Positions 8,042 through 16,717 of a stretch of DNA of 64,000 nucleotides are shown here, piece by piece (positions within the stretch are counted from its first letter, which is position 1; each line of letters begins with the position of its first letter). Origin of the DNA: Bog-473 sp963763575 (GTDB lineage: Bacteria; Actinomycetota; Acidimicrobiia; Acidimicrobiales; RAAP-2); NCBI GenBank assembly GCA_963763575.1, contig CAVXPD010000009.1, positions 10,289-74,288 of the forward strand, written 5' to 3'. Below the pieces are notes generated by a model. It searched no databases. It had not been told where the DNA came from and was given only the letters and a program-made list of their open reading frames with translations. The translations under genes were made by a program, and so were the position numbers.

Positions 8042-8902
8042 GTGCCCGACCGCCTCTGCCTGCTGAGCGTCCACGCGCACCCTGACGACGAAGCCTCCAA
8101 GGGCGCGGCGACCGTGGCCCGGTACCACGCCGAAGGGGTGCGGACCGTCCTCGTCTGCTGCACCGGCGGTGAGGAAGGGGACATCCTCAACCCGGCCATG
8201 GACACCCCCGAAGTGCGGGCCGACATCGGCGCCGTCCGCATGGCCGAGCTCAAGGCCTCGACCGAGATCATCGGCTACGACGAGACCGTCCTCCTCGGCT
8301 ACCGCGACTCGGGCATGCCCGGCTCCGAGGCCAACGCCAACCCGGCCTCCTTCGGCCAGGCCCCACTCGACGAGGCGGTCGGCCGCCTGGTCGCCGCCAT
8401 CCGCCGGGAGCGCCCGCAGGTCGTCGTCACCTACGGCGAGGACCACAGCGGCTACCCCCACCCGGACCACATCCGGGTGCACGACATCTCGATCCTGGCC
8501 TTCGACTCCGCCGGTGATCCGGACCGCTTCTTGGACGCCGGGCCGCCGTTCGCCCCGTCCAAGCTCTACTACTCGGTCTGGCCGGCGTCTCGCTTCCGCC
8601 AGATCCACGCCAAGTTCGGCGAGCTCGGGCTCGAGTCGCCGTTCGACGAGAAGTGGCTCAAGCGCATCGAGCGCGACGAGAAGTTCACGACGACGATCGA
8701 CATCGACGGGTATCAGGACGTGCGCGGGGCGGCGCTGCGCGCCCACGCCACCCAGGTCGACCCCAACTCACCCTTCTGGTTCGGCCTGCCGCCCGAGGTG
8801 ATGCGGGGCATCCACCCGACCGAGGAGTTCCTGCTCGCCCGCAGCCGCATCGGCCCGACGGACGTGACCGAGGACGACCTCTTCGCGGGATTGCGCACCT
8901 GA
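8042..8902 (+). CDS. mca: Mycothiol S-conjugate amidase
   Basis: The 286-residue PIG-L family enzyme starts at GTG. It carries the zinc motif HAHPDDE (11-17) and the second signature GYPHPDH (137-143), and the length and C-terminal region fit Mca rather than the shorter MshB deacetylase. Mca cleaves mycothiol-toxin conjugates to a mercapturate, which is exported, and GlcN-Ins, which is recycled. It therefore implies a mycothiol-making organism, consistent with Actinobacteria. No other mycothiol gene is in the window. Some relatives are only generic LmbE-like deacetylases, so I leave a little doubt. Confidence 0.88.
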   Translation: MPDRLCLLSVHAHPDDEASKGAATVARYHAEGVRTVLVCCTGGEEGDILNPAMDTPEVRADIGAVRMAELKASTEIIGYDETVLLGYRDSGMPGSEANANPASFGQAPLDEAVGRLVAAIRRERPQVVVTYGEDHSGYPHPDHIRVHDISILAFDSAGDPDRFLDAGPPFAPSKLYYSVWPASRFRQIHAKFGELGLESPFDEKWLKRIERDEKFTTTIDIDGYQDVRGAALRAHATQVDPNSPFWFGLPPEVMRGIHPTEEFLLARSRIGPTDVTEDDLFAGLRT

Positions 8903-8962
8903 GCTCAGCTCAGGGCGCCCGGATTCGGCTCTTCGGACTCCCTGTGCCGACCTGCCGTGTTA

Positions 8963-9694
8963 CCCAGTACCGAGGAACGGTGCATCGAACGAGAAGAGCC
9001 CTCCGTCTGATCCCACCAGCCAGTAGCCGCCGGTCGCTGGGTCGGGTGCCATGCCCACGACCGGAGCGTTCAGGACGAGTGATCCCGCCGAGCCATGGAA
9101 TGGGGCCACCCCGAAATTGAAGACGCCCCCATCAGAGGCAACGAACCAATAGCCGAGGCCGTTGGGTGTGGCGGCCATGCCGTTGACCGGCTTGCTCAGG
9201 TGGATGCCGCCCGTCGATCCGTAGAAGGGTGCGTTGAACGCGAAGATCCCGCCGTCGCGGGCGACCAACCAATATCCGCCGGTTGCGCGGTCAGTCGCCA
9301 TGCCGACGACCGATTGGTTCAGGCGCATGCCTCCGGTCGAGCCGTAGAACTGAGCGTCACCGTAGGAAAAGACGCCCCCGTCCGACGCCACCAGCCAGTA
9401 TCCGCCACCGTCCGGTGTCGGTGTCATGTCAACGACCGGTGCGTTGAGGCGCAGACTGCTCGTCGAGCCGTAGTACTGAGCGTCACCTTCCGAGAACGTT
9501 CCTCCGTCAGCGGCGATGAGCCAGTATCCACGACCGTCGGGCGTTGACACGATGTGGTCGACCGGCGCATTGAGGGTCAGGTTGCTCACGCCCCCGTAGA
9601 ACTCGGCGTCACCATGAGGGAAGACGGCACCGTTGGAGTAGGCGATCCAGTAACCCCCGCCATCAGGTGTGGATGCGATACCCACGGCTGTGTG
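8963..9694 (-). repeat. Six GYW...DGG propeller-like protein repeats
   Basis: Within the secreted protein, six consecutive units of about 41-43 residues carry GYW(L/I/F)(V/I/A), then (S/A/R)DGG(V/I/T/L)F, then an (A/F)(P/Q/E)FYG(S/G) turn, followed by LNAPVVGMA-type spacers. Six blades suggest a beta-propeller. I know similar repeats from extracellular proteins of Acidimicrobiia, where their ligand is unknown. Copies are diverged at DNA level, so this is an old array. Confidence 0.85.
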
Positions 9695-9696
9695 TG

Positions 9697-9762
9697 AGGA
9701 AGGCGCGACTTGTGAGAGGGGCGCCTCTTGTGAGGGAGGCACTCCTTGTGAGGGAGGCGGAG
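9697..9762 (-). repeat. Pro/Ser-rich linker built from short imperfect DNA repeats
   Basis: Three imperfect copies of an 18-base unit around CTTGTGAGGGAGGC encode the PPSQ(G/E)(A/V)P-type linker between the catalytic-like domain and the GYW repeats of the secreted protein. The unit length keeps the frame. Confidence 0.7.
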
Positions 9763-11423
9763 AGGAGGGGGGTGCCGGGGATCCAGTGTTGATGGTGTAG
9801 ATCTTCACCTCGTAGCCGTTGGCGCCGGCGCCGTAGTGGTTCGACCCCTCGCCGTTGTCACCTCGGAGCGAGTCCGAGAAGGTGCCCGAACCGTTGAGGC
9901 TGAACGTGTGGCCCTGCTCGGAGACGGCCGGGTCGTAGTGGGCGGCCGAGTCGTAGACGAGGCTCGCCGTGTCACCGCCGGCACCCGCGACGCCGTAGGT
10001 CCCCGTCGTGGTGCCGTTGGCCCGGTCGGCCTCGACGAACAGGTACGTGGTGCCGTTCACGACTTTGGTCATGGCCATGATGGGCTCGCTGGCGTTGCTG
10101 GACGTCGAGATGGTGAGGTCACCGCCCGAGCAAGACTGGAGGAGGGCGTTGTTCCTCGTCGAATACGTGCTCGGCTGCATGGTGCAGGCGCCCTGCGTTG
10201 CGCTGAGCAGCGCGGGTGCGTAGCCCTGGACCGTGCCGTCGATGTACTGGAGGTTCGAGAAGATCGCGTTCGACGCCGAGCCGTTGCCGCCCATGCAGTC
10301 CGAGTCGCTGGTGCCCTGCCCCTGGGCGGCGCCGTGGCAGAACCACTCGATGCCGCTGGCTCCGTTGATGATGGCCGCCCAGGCGTTCGCGTTCACCTGG
10401 GGGGCGGTCGCGTTGTACTCGTTGCCGTTCGAGCAGGTGTTCGTCGACGATGTTGCAGGAGCTGCCGGACTGGCTCGAAAAGCCCAGCTCGTCGGTGCCC
10501 GTCTCGAGGAAGACCCACGTCGGCTTGCCCCCCGAGAGGGAGGCCTGCACCGCCGCCTGATAGCCGTAGAGCCACGAGCAGTCGGCCCAGGGGCTCGTCG
10601 AGACGTGCTGCGCCCCCTCGCAGCCGCCCTCGGCGTTGGTCACGTTCCACGCGTCGGTGTTGTGGTAGTCGTCCGACGAGGTGATGGCGGGGGCGGCGAA
10701 GGCGGCGTCGGCGGAGGAAGTGCAGCCAGAGTCGCCCCAGCTCACCCACGACGCCATGTTGTCGATCGTCGGCCGCGTGGGGTCCTCGGCGTGGATGGCC
10801 GCCACCTGGGCGGCCACGTTGTTCGAGCACGCCGGGGGCTCGTCGGTCCAGTCGTAGCCGGCCAGGTACTGGCTGCACGAGGTGCCCGTGCCCGCCTGCC
10901 GCTCGAGCGCGGCGATGAACTCCACCGAGGCGACCGAGTTGGCCGCGGTGTTCGACGAGGAGTTGCCGCCGGCGACCACGTGCTCGCCCGCGTTGCACGC
11001 CGCCTGGAACTGAGCACCTTGGCCACTCGTCGAGTTGTCCACGCCGAAGGCCGAGGGCCAGTCGTTGAGCCCGAGGAAGGTGTTGATGCCTTCGGCGGCG
11101 GCCGCACGGGCGAGGGTCGAGTAGCCGCTCTCGATCTTGGTCGTCTGGTCCGGATTCTGCAGCCAGACGGCGATGGGGAAGGAGGAAGGGAACAGGGGAC
11201 TGGTGTTTGAGACAGCGGCGGCGACGGTTTGCTCCGAGGAGTCAGCGCGCACGGCGTAGAGAGACGCGATGGCGCCGCCCAAGACGACCGCGGCCACAAC
11301 GAGAGCGGGCAAGAACCGGTGCTTTCGAACGTTGGCTCGTGCGTTGGACCGCCGACTGAAGCGGCGACGATGGCGTTCACGCCCCTTGTCCGCGCCGACC
11401 AAATGCGATGGTGAGGGTCTCAA

Positions 11424-11886
11424 GACCTCTCACCGACATCGAGCACGCCTCGTTCGAGATGTGGCACCACGACATGGACAGGCCGGCGCCGCTCTTTCGA
11501 GGAGTTGGTGGAAACTGTGAATGACGGTCTCATAGGGTTTCTTTTTCCCAAAATCCTGTGACGAGAACCCGCTCATGTTCAGCCGCCGACGTCATCATAC
11601 GTCGGCGGCTCGGTCCGGCTGTGCGCAAAATTGGGGATCTCTGGCTTTGCCGATCGAGACGAGCCGATCCTGACCGTTCGTCCTGGTCACCGCGGAGAGT
11701 CATTGCAGCCACCGTGCAAGTGCGGTCGAAGAGGCGAACGCGTCAGGCGACTGGCCGCGCTTCGAGGTCGGCAATACTGCGCACTGCGGTCACGAAATTG
11801 GTGACATTCGCCCGTCAAAGGCGAGGACTTGTCCCTCATCGGATTCCAGACAACCGCTGGGCAGATCGGGCTGGAGCACGGGCGCA
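11424..11886. other. Intergenic stretch without a supported gene
   Basis: The short frames here have no protein-like composition. The region lies upstream of the secreted GYW-repeat gene and downstream of the SDR gene, and contains the perfect hairpin at 11581-11610 described separately. The promoter of the secreted protein should lie in its left part, but no clear -35/-10 pair stands out. Confidence 0.6.
11581..11610. terminator. Perfect 12-base-pair hairpin
   Basis: Arms AGCCGCCGACGT and ACGTCGGCGGCT are perfectly complementary around a six-base loop CATCAT. It lies 276 bases past the SDR stop and 158 bases before the start of the GYW-repeat gene, both read leftward. No T-run follows on either strand, so it may be a U-less terminator or a repressor operator; the sequence alone does not decide. 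Confidence 0.5.
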
Positions 11887-12573
11887 TCACCAGGCGAGCT
11901 CGCCCTCACCTTCTTGGAAAGTGCCGATTGGGCCGTCTTCGCCGATAGTGGCCATGCGCACGATGACCTCTGCACCCTTGTCTACCGGCTGGCCGGCCCC
12001 GCTGAACGGCGTGAGCTCGGTGGCGGTGAAGCCGGGCTCCACCGCATTGAACTTGATGCCGGGAAATGTCTTCGCGTACTGCACGGTGAGCATCGAGACG
12101 GCGGCCTTGCTCGAGCCGTAGATGATGCTCGGGAAGTGGAATTGGCGTCGCTCTGGACTTGTCACGGCCCAGAAGGAGCCGAGGGCGCTCGAGATGTTGA
12201 CGACCACCGGGTTCTCGGCCTGCTCCAGTAACGGGAGCGCGGCCTGGGTCACACGGATCACGCCGACGGCATTCGTGTCGAACACCTCGAGGGCAGTCGG
12301 GCCGGTCACGTCACCCCACGCACTGATGCCGGCGTTGTTGACCAGGACGTCCAGATGACCTTCTCGCTCGGCAATTGTCCCCAAGGCGGTCTCGACCGAG
12401 GTGTCGTCCGTCACGTCGAGCTGCACGAACCGGCCGCCGAGCGCAGATGCGGCCGCCTCTCCAAGCTCGGCGCGGCGCGAGCCGAGGTAGACGGTGTGCC
12501 CCCGCTCGATCAACTGGCGGGCCGTCTCGTAGCCGAGTCCCTTGTTCGCTCCGGTGATAAGCGTCACGGTCAT
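11887..12573 (-). CDS. Short-chain dehydrogenase/reductase
   Basis: The 228-residue classical SDR starts with a Rossmann fold, TGANKGLGYETA at 7-18 (the TGxxxGxG cofactor motif), then NNAGIS, a catalytic Ser in NISSALGSF, and the YGSSK pair (Tyr and Lys of the YxxxK motif). The Arg at the end of the second strand (LGSRR) suggests NADP(H) preference. The substrate is unknown; close relatives are annotated as carbonyl reductases. It is divergent from the universal stress protein gene, 127 bases away, and is preceded by a good ribosome-binding site (GAGGAG on the minus strand). Confidence 0.93.
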   Translation of the reverse strand: MTVTLITGANKGLGYETARQLIERGHTVYLGSRRAELGEAAASALGGRFVQLDVTDDTSVETALGTIAEREGHLDVLVNNAGISAWGDVTGPTALEVFDTNAVGVIRVTQAALPLLEQAENPVVVNISSALGSFWAVTSPERRQFHFPSIIYGSSKAAVSMLTVQYAKTFPGIKFNAVEPGFTATELTPFSGAGQPVDKGAEVIVRMATIGEDGPIGTFQEGEGELAW

Positions 12574-12700
12574 TCCTTGTTTGCTCCTCTCATCGAGATC
12601 GATCGAGCTGTCGGGTCCTCGAACGGGCTCTACCGCGCAGCGGCAAGCCCTGATCTACTTTGAGACAGAACACGCCCGTGCGAGGTACAGGAGTCATCGA

Positions 12701-13162
12701 ATGGCGGAATCCATACGGATCATCGTGGCAACGGATGGGTCTGAGGCGGCGATCGACGCGGCGCGACGATCGATGGATCTGCTTCGGCCCCACGGTCACG
12801 TCGCAGTCGTCACGGTGATTCCCGAGCGTGAGGACCCCATGGAGGACGCTGGCGGCATCGAAGGCCCGGTGATCACCGAAAAGGAGGCGGACAAAGATTG
12901 GAAGAGGTCGACGGCCGCGGGACAAGCCGCCCTCGATCGGACGGCGGCGGTGCTCGGACCTGACGTCGAGGTACACCTCATCCCGGACGACGAATCAACG
13001 GGCGCTGTCGTCGTCCGAGTTGCCAACGAGATGCACGCAGACGTGCTTGTGATCGGTTCGTCAGGCAAGAACTGGTTGAGCCGACACATCGGCGGCTCCG
13101 TCAGCGACTACGTGGCGCATCACGCGCCCTGCCCAGTCATGCTGATCCGCCACGACCATTGA
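12701..13162 (+). CDS. Universal stress protein (UspA family)
   Basis: The 153-residue single Usp domain starts with IRIIVATDGSEAAIDAA and ends with the nucleotide-binding GSSGKNWLSRHIGGSVSDYVAHHAPCPVMLIR (broken GxxG-9x-GS signature GSSGK...GGSVS). That pattern marks the ATP-binding type of Usp. The ATG at 12701, with CAGGAG about seven bases upstream, is preferred over the longer upstream frame. These cytosolic proteins accumulate under stress and starvation. The divergent SDR neighbour may share the regulatory region. Confidence 0.92.
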   Translation: MAESIRIIVATDGSEAAIDAARRSMDLLRPHGHVAVVTVIPEREDPMEDAGGIEGPVITEKEADKDWKRSTAAGQAALDRTAAVLGPDVEVHLIPDDESTGAVVVRVANEMHADVLVIGSSGKNWLSRHIGGSVSDYVAHHAPCPVMLIRHDH

Positions 13163-13195
13163 TCTCGGCGCGGACAGCTGACTACGAACACGCTC

Positions 13196-13618
13196 TCAAC
13201 CGGGATCGTCGTGAAAGGCCGGAATGTACGAGACGCCCACGATCAACCCGTCTCGCGTCAGCAGCCTTGCCACCGTTTGTCCCCATGGCTCTGTTCGGGC
13301 GGGGTGCAGCAGCTCATATCCGGCCGCTTGAAGTTCCGCACCGGCCGTCGCGACGGCTTGGGGATCATCGACTTCGAACTCGATGGATGCTTGGGGCACG
13401 GTCAAGCCCTCGGGCCACTCCCGCGTTCCAAAACAGGATTCGGCTGCTTCCGAGAGCGGCCAGACTCCGAAGTGATTGCAGCCGGGAACGTTGCCACTCG
13501 AGTAGTAGCCCTCACCCTCTCCCTCCAAGGGGAGACCAAGCGTCTCGATGAACAATTGGCGGCTCTGCGACGGTTCGGCGGTAATGACAGCGACGGTCGC
13601 AACCATGGAGACGTTCAT
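13196..13618 (-). CDS. VOC family protein
   Basis: The 140-residue product is a vicinal-oxygen-chelate fold protein: VATVAVITAEPSQSRQLFIETLGLPL opens the first module, CNHFGVWPLSEAA closes it with a His/Trp pair, and SIEFEVDDPQAVATAGAELQAAGYELLHPARTEPWGQTVARLLTRDGLIVGVSY forms the second. The usual C-terminal Glu ligand is replaced in DGLIVGVSY, so it may bind ligands rather than catalyse a metal-dependent reaction. Dimeric and cytosolic by family. It is convergent with the universal stress gene, 33 bases away. Confidence 0.88.
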   Translation of the reverse strand: MNVSMVATVAVITAEPSQSRQLFIETLGLPLEGEGEGYYSSGNVPGCNHFGVWPLSEAAESCFGTREWPEGLTVPQASIEFEVDDPQAVATAGAELQAAGYELLHPARTEPWGQTVARLLTRDGLIVGVSYIPAFHDDPG

Positions 13619-13741
13619 GCCGTAAGCCTATGTTCGCCACCGACCGCCGCATCAGGTCCGTGTCGCTCATCGGCGGTGTCCCCTAAAAGTACCGGATCCG
13701 AAGCGCAGCGACAGTTCCGATCCGTTTCCCCGTTCTGCCGA

Positions 13742-14611
13742 TCAACCCCGACGAGTGACGTAGAGCGTCCGGTCAACCGTCCCCCCGGCATCCGTGGTGG
13801 GAGGCGTGACATGGACAACCGTCGCTCCTGCCCGCTCGAATATCATTCCGACCTCATCATCGCCAAGCGCCAGAAGCGTCATCTGAGGCACCCAGCCAAA
13901 ACGTCCGTAGAGGAAGTGTGCCGGAACGCCAATCCGTCGCAGCAACCTTGCGCTCCGAACCTTCACGCCGCTGCGGGTTCTCCAGCTGGGCAGCGGGATT
14001 TCATGGGAAGGCACCTTCAACGGTAGCTGTACGACGATTGCTCCTCCGGGTCTGAGTACTCGGACGAACTCACTGAGCAGGGATTCGATCACCGCAGTCG
14101 ACTCCAGGTGTTGGAGGACCAACAGGCTCAGGACGAAATCGACAGAACGATCTGGAATCCAACGCAAATCATTGTGGCCATTGAGGAGGAACTCACAGTT
14201 GTCCTTGTCGGAGTGAAGTCTCCGAGCTGCCTTGATCATGCTCGGTGCTATGTCGACTCCCGTGACATTGGCGAAGTATTGGGACAGTGCACCGGTGAGT
14301 CTGCCGATTCCGCAACCGAAGTCGAGAGCTGCATCACGGCTCTGGCCTATTGCAAATTCATCTGCTTGAGCGAGTACACCATTCACGGTCTCTTCACCGC
14401 CTTGAAGGAACTCTGAAATGTCTCCCCCGCCATGACGGTACTTTGGATCGGTCAGAATGGCGTAGAGGGGATCGACTTTGCCCCAGTCGTTCCAGGCCTC
14501 TCCGTGCTGGGTCGTTCGCACCCCACACGATCTCGCTTCCTCAACCAGAGTGCAACTTGGTCCAGGGAAGTCCCCCGACGCCGGGCAGGGACCGGCGCGA
14601 TCGTCCCCCAC
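13742..14611 (-). CDS. Class I SAM-dependent methyltransferase
   Basis: The protein has the SAM-binding motif I LDFGCGIGRLTGALS, motif II VTGVDIAPSMIKAAR, and the VDFVLSLLVLQHLE and VRVLRPGGAIVVQLPL segments typical of Methyltransf_11/25 enzymes. The first 30 residues of the 289-residue frame look non-domain; a GTG at residue 31 (14521, VRTTQHGEAWNDWGKVD) is an equally good start. The C-terminal 100 residues (WRTRSGVKVRSARLLRRIGVPAHFLYG) resemble those of glycan- or lipid-linked methyltransferases, but the acceptor is unknown. Confidence 0.85.
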   Translation of the reverse strand: MGDDRAGPCPASGDFPGPSCTLVEEARSCGVRTTQHGEAWNDWGKVDPLYAILTDPKYRHGGGDISEFLQGGEETVNGVLAQADEFAIGQSRDAALDFGCGIGRLTGALSQYFANVTGVDIAPSMIKAARRLHSDKDNCEFLLNGHNDLRWIPDRSVDFVLSLLVLQHLESTAVIESLLSEFVRVLRPGGAIVVQLPLKVPSHEIPLPSWRTRSGVKVRSARLLRRIGVPAHFLYGRFGWVPQMTLLALGDDEVGMIFERAGATVVHVTPPTTDAGGTVDRTLYVTRRG

Positions 14612-14636
14612 CTGCCCATTTCGAAATGGCGAGGCC

Positions 14637-15291
14637 TCAACGTCTGAACGCCCACGCCGCCATCAGAGGGAATTCATCTCGCCAGAAAGCTTCGCCGTGC
14701 GATCCGGCCCGCTCGGTCATCACCACGTCCGCACCGGCATCGCGCAGCGAGACCGCCCACCGGGTCGCGTTCTCGCGGAAGAATGGCTCCAGTGTGCCGG
14801 CGACGAGGTACGTACGCGGAATCGAGCTCGGCAACGCGCCGAGACGGTTGGTAACCGGCGCCGGGCGAGGCGCAGAAGATCGCACCGTAGATGTCCGGAT
14901 GACGAAGCCCCAGGGCGAGGGCCAGCTCTCCACTCGCCGAGACGCCGAACACCGCGGTCCGTTCCGTCGTCAACTCGACGCCAAAATGCGACCGCGCCCA
15001 TCCGCCGACGTCCTCGACGAAGAACGTCTCGTGTGCCCCGAACCGTTCCGGATCAAAGCCTGGTGAGTACTCGTGGAGCCGCATCGTCTCATCGGCCAGC
15101 CGGTGGACACCGACGATCATCGTGGGCGGCACGTCGGCTGCCTCGAGGACGCCTCCCCACGACGAGATCAGCTCGCCGTCACCGGCGAACACGACTGCCT
15201 CGGGTGGGTCCGGGGGGACGTACACCGTGACCTGCCGGCCGCCGTCGTACTCGAACGTCTCGGTGACGAGGTGACCCTCGATGGACGACAT
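14637..15291 (-). pseudogene. Esterase (alpha/beta-hydrolase, esterase D/Fes-like), frameshifted
   Basis: The first frame begins MSSIEGHLVTETFEYDGGRQVTVYVPPDPPEAVVFAGDG and reaches the nucleophile elbow GVSASGELALALGLRHPDIYGAIFCASPG. After about residue 145 the sense reading moves to another frame, which supplies SSIPRTYLVAGTLEPFFRENATRWAVSLRDAGADVVMTERAGSHGEAFWRDEFP, with the expected acidic and His (GSHGEAFW) residues of the triad. The frame change falls near 14830-14865. One inserted or lost base would explain it. Repaired, the protein would be about 218 residues and match putative esterases acting on small carboxylic esters. Confidence 0.8.
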
Positions 15292-15321
15292 TGTCGCTGG
15301 GAGTCCTTGTGTTGCGGTCTC

Positions 15322-15870
15322 TTAGGCGACGGGGCCCAGGAAGCCCCAGTTGATGATGCCGGAGCTCTGCAGCAGCACCAGCGTCACGGCGGTCGCCAGC
15401 GCGCACAGCAACAGCACCGTGACGACGGGCTTCCAGGTCAGCTGCACCCGGCGGCGGCGCCGACGTTCGACGCGCGATCGGACGGGCGCCGGCCGGGCCG
15501 CGGCGTTCGAGGAGGGTGCCGCCGCCGCCGGTTCGGGAGGTGGGGACGCAGTCGCCACCCCACCGTCGTCTGCGCCTGAATCTGCCGTCACGGCGCGCAT
15601 GAGGATCTCGAGGTCGTCGAGCGTCCAGCCCGGCACGACCAGCGGCGTGGCGCGGCCGCCGCCGCGCAGGATAAGCAGCACGTAGCCGTCGCGTTCGGCG
15701 ATCTCCCAAGGCGAGACGCGGTCCCACGACATCATCTGGGCGGGGCGGTCGCGCCGGCGCACCTCGATGCCGCGGCGCGAGAGCCCGATCGCGAACGGGT
15801 CGCCGAGGCGGCCACCGTTCTTCGGGAGGACCGAGACCCCCTCGATGGTGGTGCCCGTCGTCGCGGTCAC
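15322..15870 (-). CDS. Membrane-anchored protein with PH-like N-terminal region
   Basis: The 182-residue protein has a cytosolic beta-rich region (about 5-95: GDPFAIGLSRRGIEVRRRDRPAQMMSWDRVSPWEIAERDGYVLLILRGG), a Pro/Ala-rich linker, a strongly basic stretch (RSRVERRRRRRVQ) and one C-terminal membrane helix (VVTVLLLCALATAVTLVLLQ). The order suggests an N-in protein with a small PH-like or sensor domain on the cytosolic face. No named family is evident. It ends 30 bases from the esterase gene and starts 4 bases after the YdjC gene stop, so it is likely co-transcribed with it. Confidence 0.75.
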   Translation of the reverse strand: MTATTGTTIEGVSVLPKNGGRLGDPFAIGLSRRGIEVRRRDRPAQMMSWDRVSPWEIAERDGYVLLILRGGGRATPLVVPGWTLDDLEILMRAVTADSGADDGGVATASPPPEPAAAAPSSNAAARPAPVRSRVERRRRRRVQLTWKPVVTVLLLCALATAVTLVLLQSSGIINWGFLGPVA

Positions 15871-15874
15871 CCGG

Positions 15875-16717
15875 TCAGCCGCCCGCCCGCGCCAGCTCGC
15901 GCAGCGGCCGGTATCCGATGAGGGTCGCGCCCGCCTCGCCGAGGGAGCGGCGGACCCAGTCCTCCTTGCAGATCATCACGTAGTCGTCGACGCGCCGGGG
16001 CCAGTCGTCCGCGATCGCCCGCAACTCGGCACTGTCCACGGCGGGATGGAGCAGGAACTCGGTGACGCCCGGCCGCAGCGTGGCGAAGTCCCGCTCGAAG
16101 GTCTCCCGCGAGCCGACCCCGCCCACGTAACGGAAGTGGTCGGTGAAGACGGCCCCCGCCTCGGCGGCGACGGCGCGCGCCGGGAACCCCACGTAGCGCT
16201 CCGTGGACGGGCCGGCCATGCGCAGCGGCAGCCCGAACTCCACCGCCAGGTCGAGATAGACGTCGAAGAACTCGGGCCGCAGCTGGAGCGTGCCCATGTG
16301 AGAGTCGAGGTGGCTGACGTCGAAGCCCCACAGGATCGCCCGCTCGATCTGCGCCCGGCACTCGCGGCGCACCTCGTCGAGGTCGGCGTGGTCCCAGACG
16401 TCCTCGACCGTGCGGGGGAACCCGCCGTCGCCGCCGAGCAGTGACGGCGCATGGGTGATCGGGCCCCACCGGTAGAGCTCGTATTCCGCGTTGAGCGTCA
16501 GATGGACGCCGACGTCTTCGCCCCGGTAGCGGCTGCTCGCCTCGCGTGCCCAGGGGCAGGGCACCATGAGCGTGGCACTCGTGACGGTCCCGGTGGCCAG
16601 GCACTCGAAGACGCCGACGTTCGCCGAGTGGCACGAGCCCAGGTCGTCGGCGTTGATGATCACCAGCTTGGCGTCGCCGGAGTACCCGAGCCGCTGCGCC
16701 AGGTTCGGCTCAGCCAT
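15875..16717 (-). CDS. YdjC/ChbG-family carbohydrate deacetylase
   Basis: The 280-residue protein shows the YdjC hallmarks: VIINADDLGSCHSANVGVFECLATGTVTSATLM (catalytic/metal Asp pair), GVHLTLNAE (metal His), DSHMGTLQLRPEFFDVYLDLA (DSHxG) and a C-terminal TEFLLHPAVDS. The family removes acetyl groups from N-acetylated sugars such as chitooligosaccharides using a divalent metal, here probably in the cytosol since no signal peptide is visible. Its start overlaps the end of purE by eight bases, but a functional link to purine synthesis is not expected. Confidence 0.9.
   Translation of the reverse strand: MAEPNLAQRLGYSGDAKLVIINADDLGSCHSANVGVFECLATGTVTSATLMVPCPWAREASSRYRGEDVGVHLTLNAEYELYRWGPITHAPSLLGGDGGFPRTVEDVWDHADLDEVRRECRAQIERAILWGFDVSHLDSHMGTLQLRPEFFDVYLDLAVEFGLPLRMAGPSTERYVGFPARAVAAEAGAVFTDHFRYVGGVGSRETFERDFATLRPGVTEFLLHPAVDSAELRAIADDWPRRVDDYVMICKEDWVRRSLGEAGATLIGYRPLRELARAGG

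Larger units (their letters stand above)
8960..11423 (-). pseudogene. Secreted glycosidase-like protein with GYW repeats, frameshifted
   Basis: Two overlapping minus-strand frames make one protein of about 820 residues. The first (from ATG 11423) has a basic N terminus, a membrane/signal helix (FLPALVVAAVVLGGAIASLYAV) and a domain like a (beta/alpha)8 hydrolase (FPIAVWLQNPD, LNDWPSAFG, YDWTDEPPAC, TIDNMASW). The second continues it from STNTCSNGNEYN to a Pro/Ser/Gln linker and six C-terminal GYW...DGG repeats. Sense reading changes frame between about 10435 and 10490, so a single base has been gained or lost, by mutation or sequence error. The glycosidase reading is by overall pattern; no catalytic pair is identified. 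It is probably exported to the surface. Confidence 0.75.

Noticed and set aside
10119..10435. Continuation of the 5' frame of the GYW-repeat gene after the break
   Set aside because: It is out of frame with the conserved sequence; sense reading is in the other frame there.
9095..10684. Plus-strand frames opposite the GYW-repeat gene
   Set aside because: Antisense of the repeats gives open but motif-free frames.
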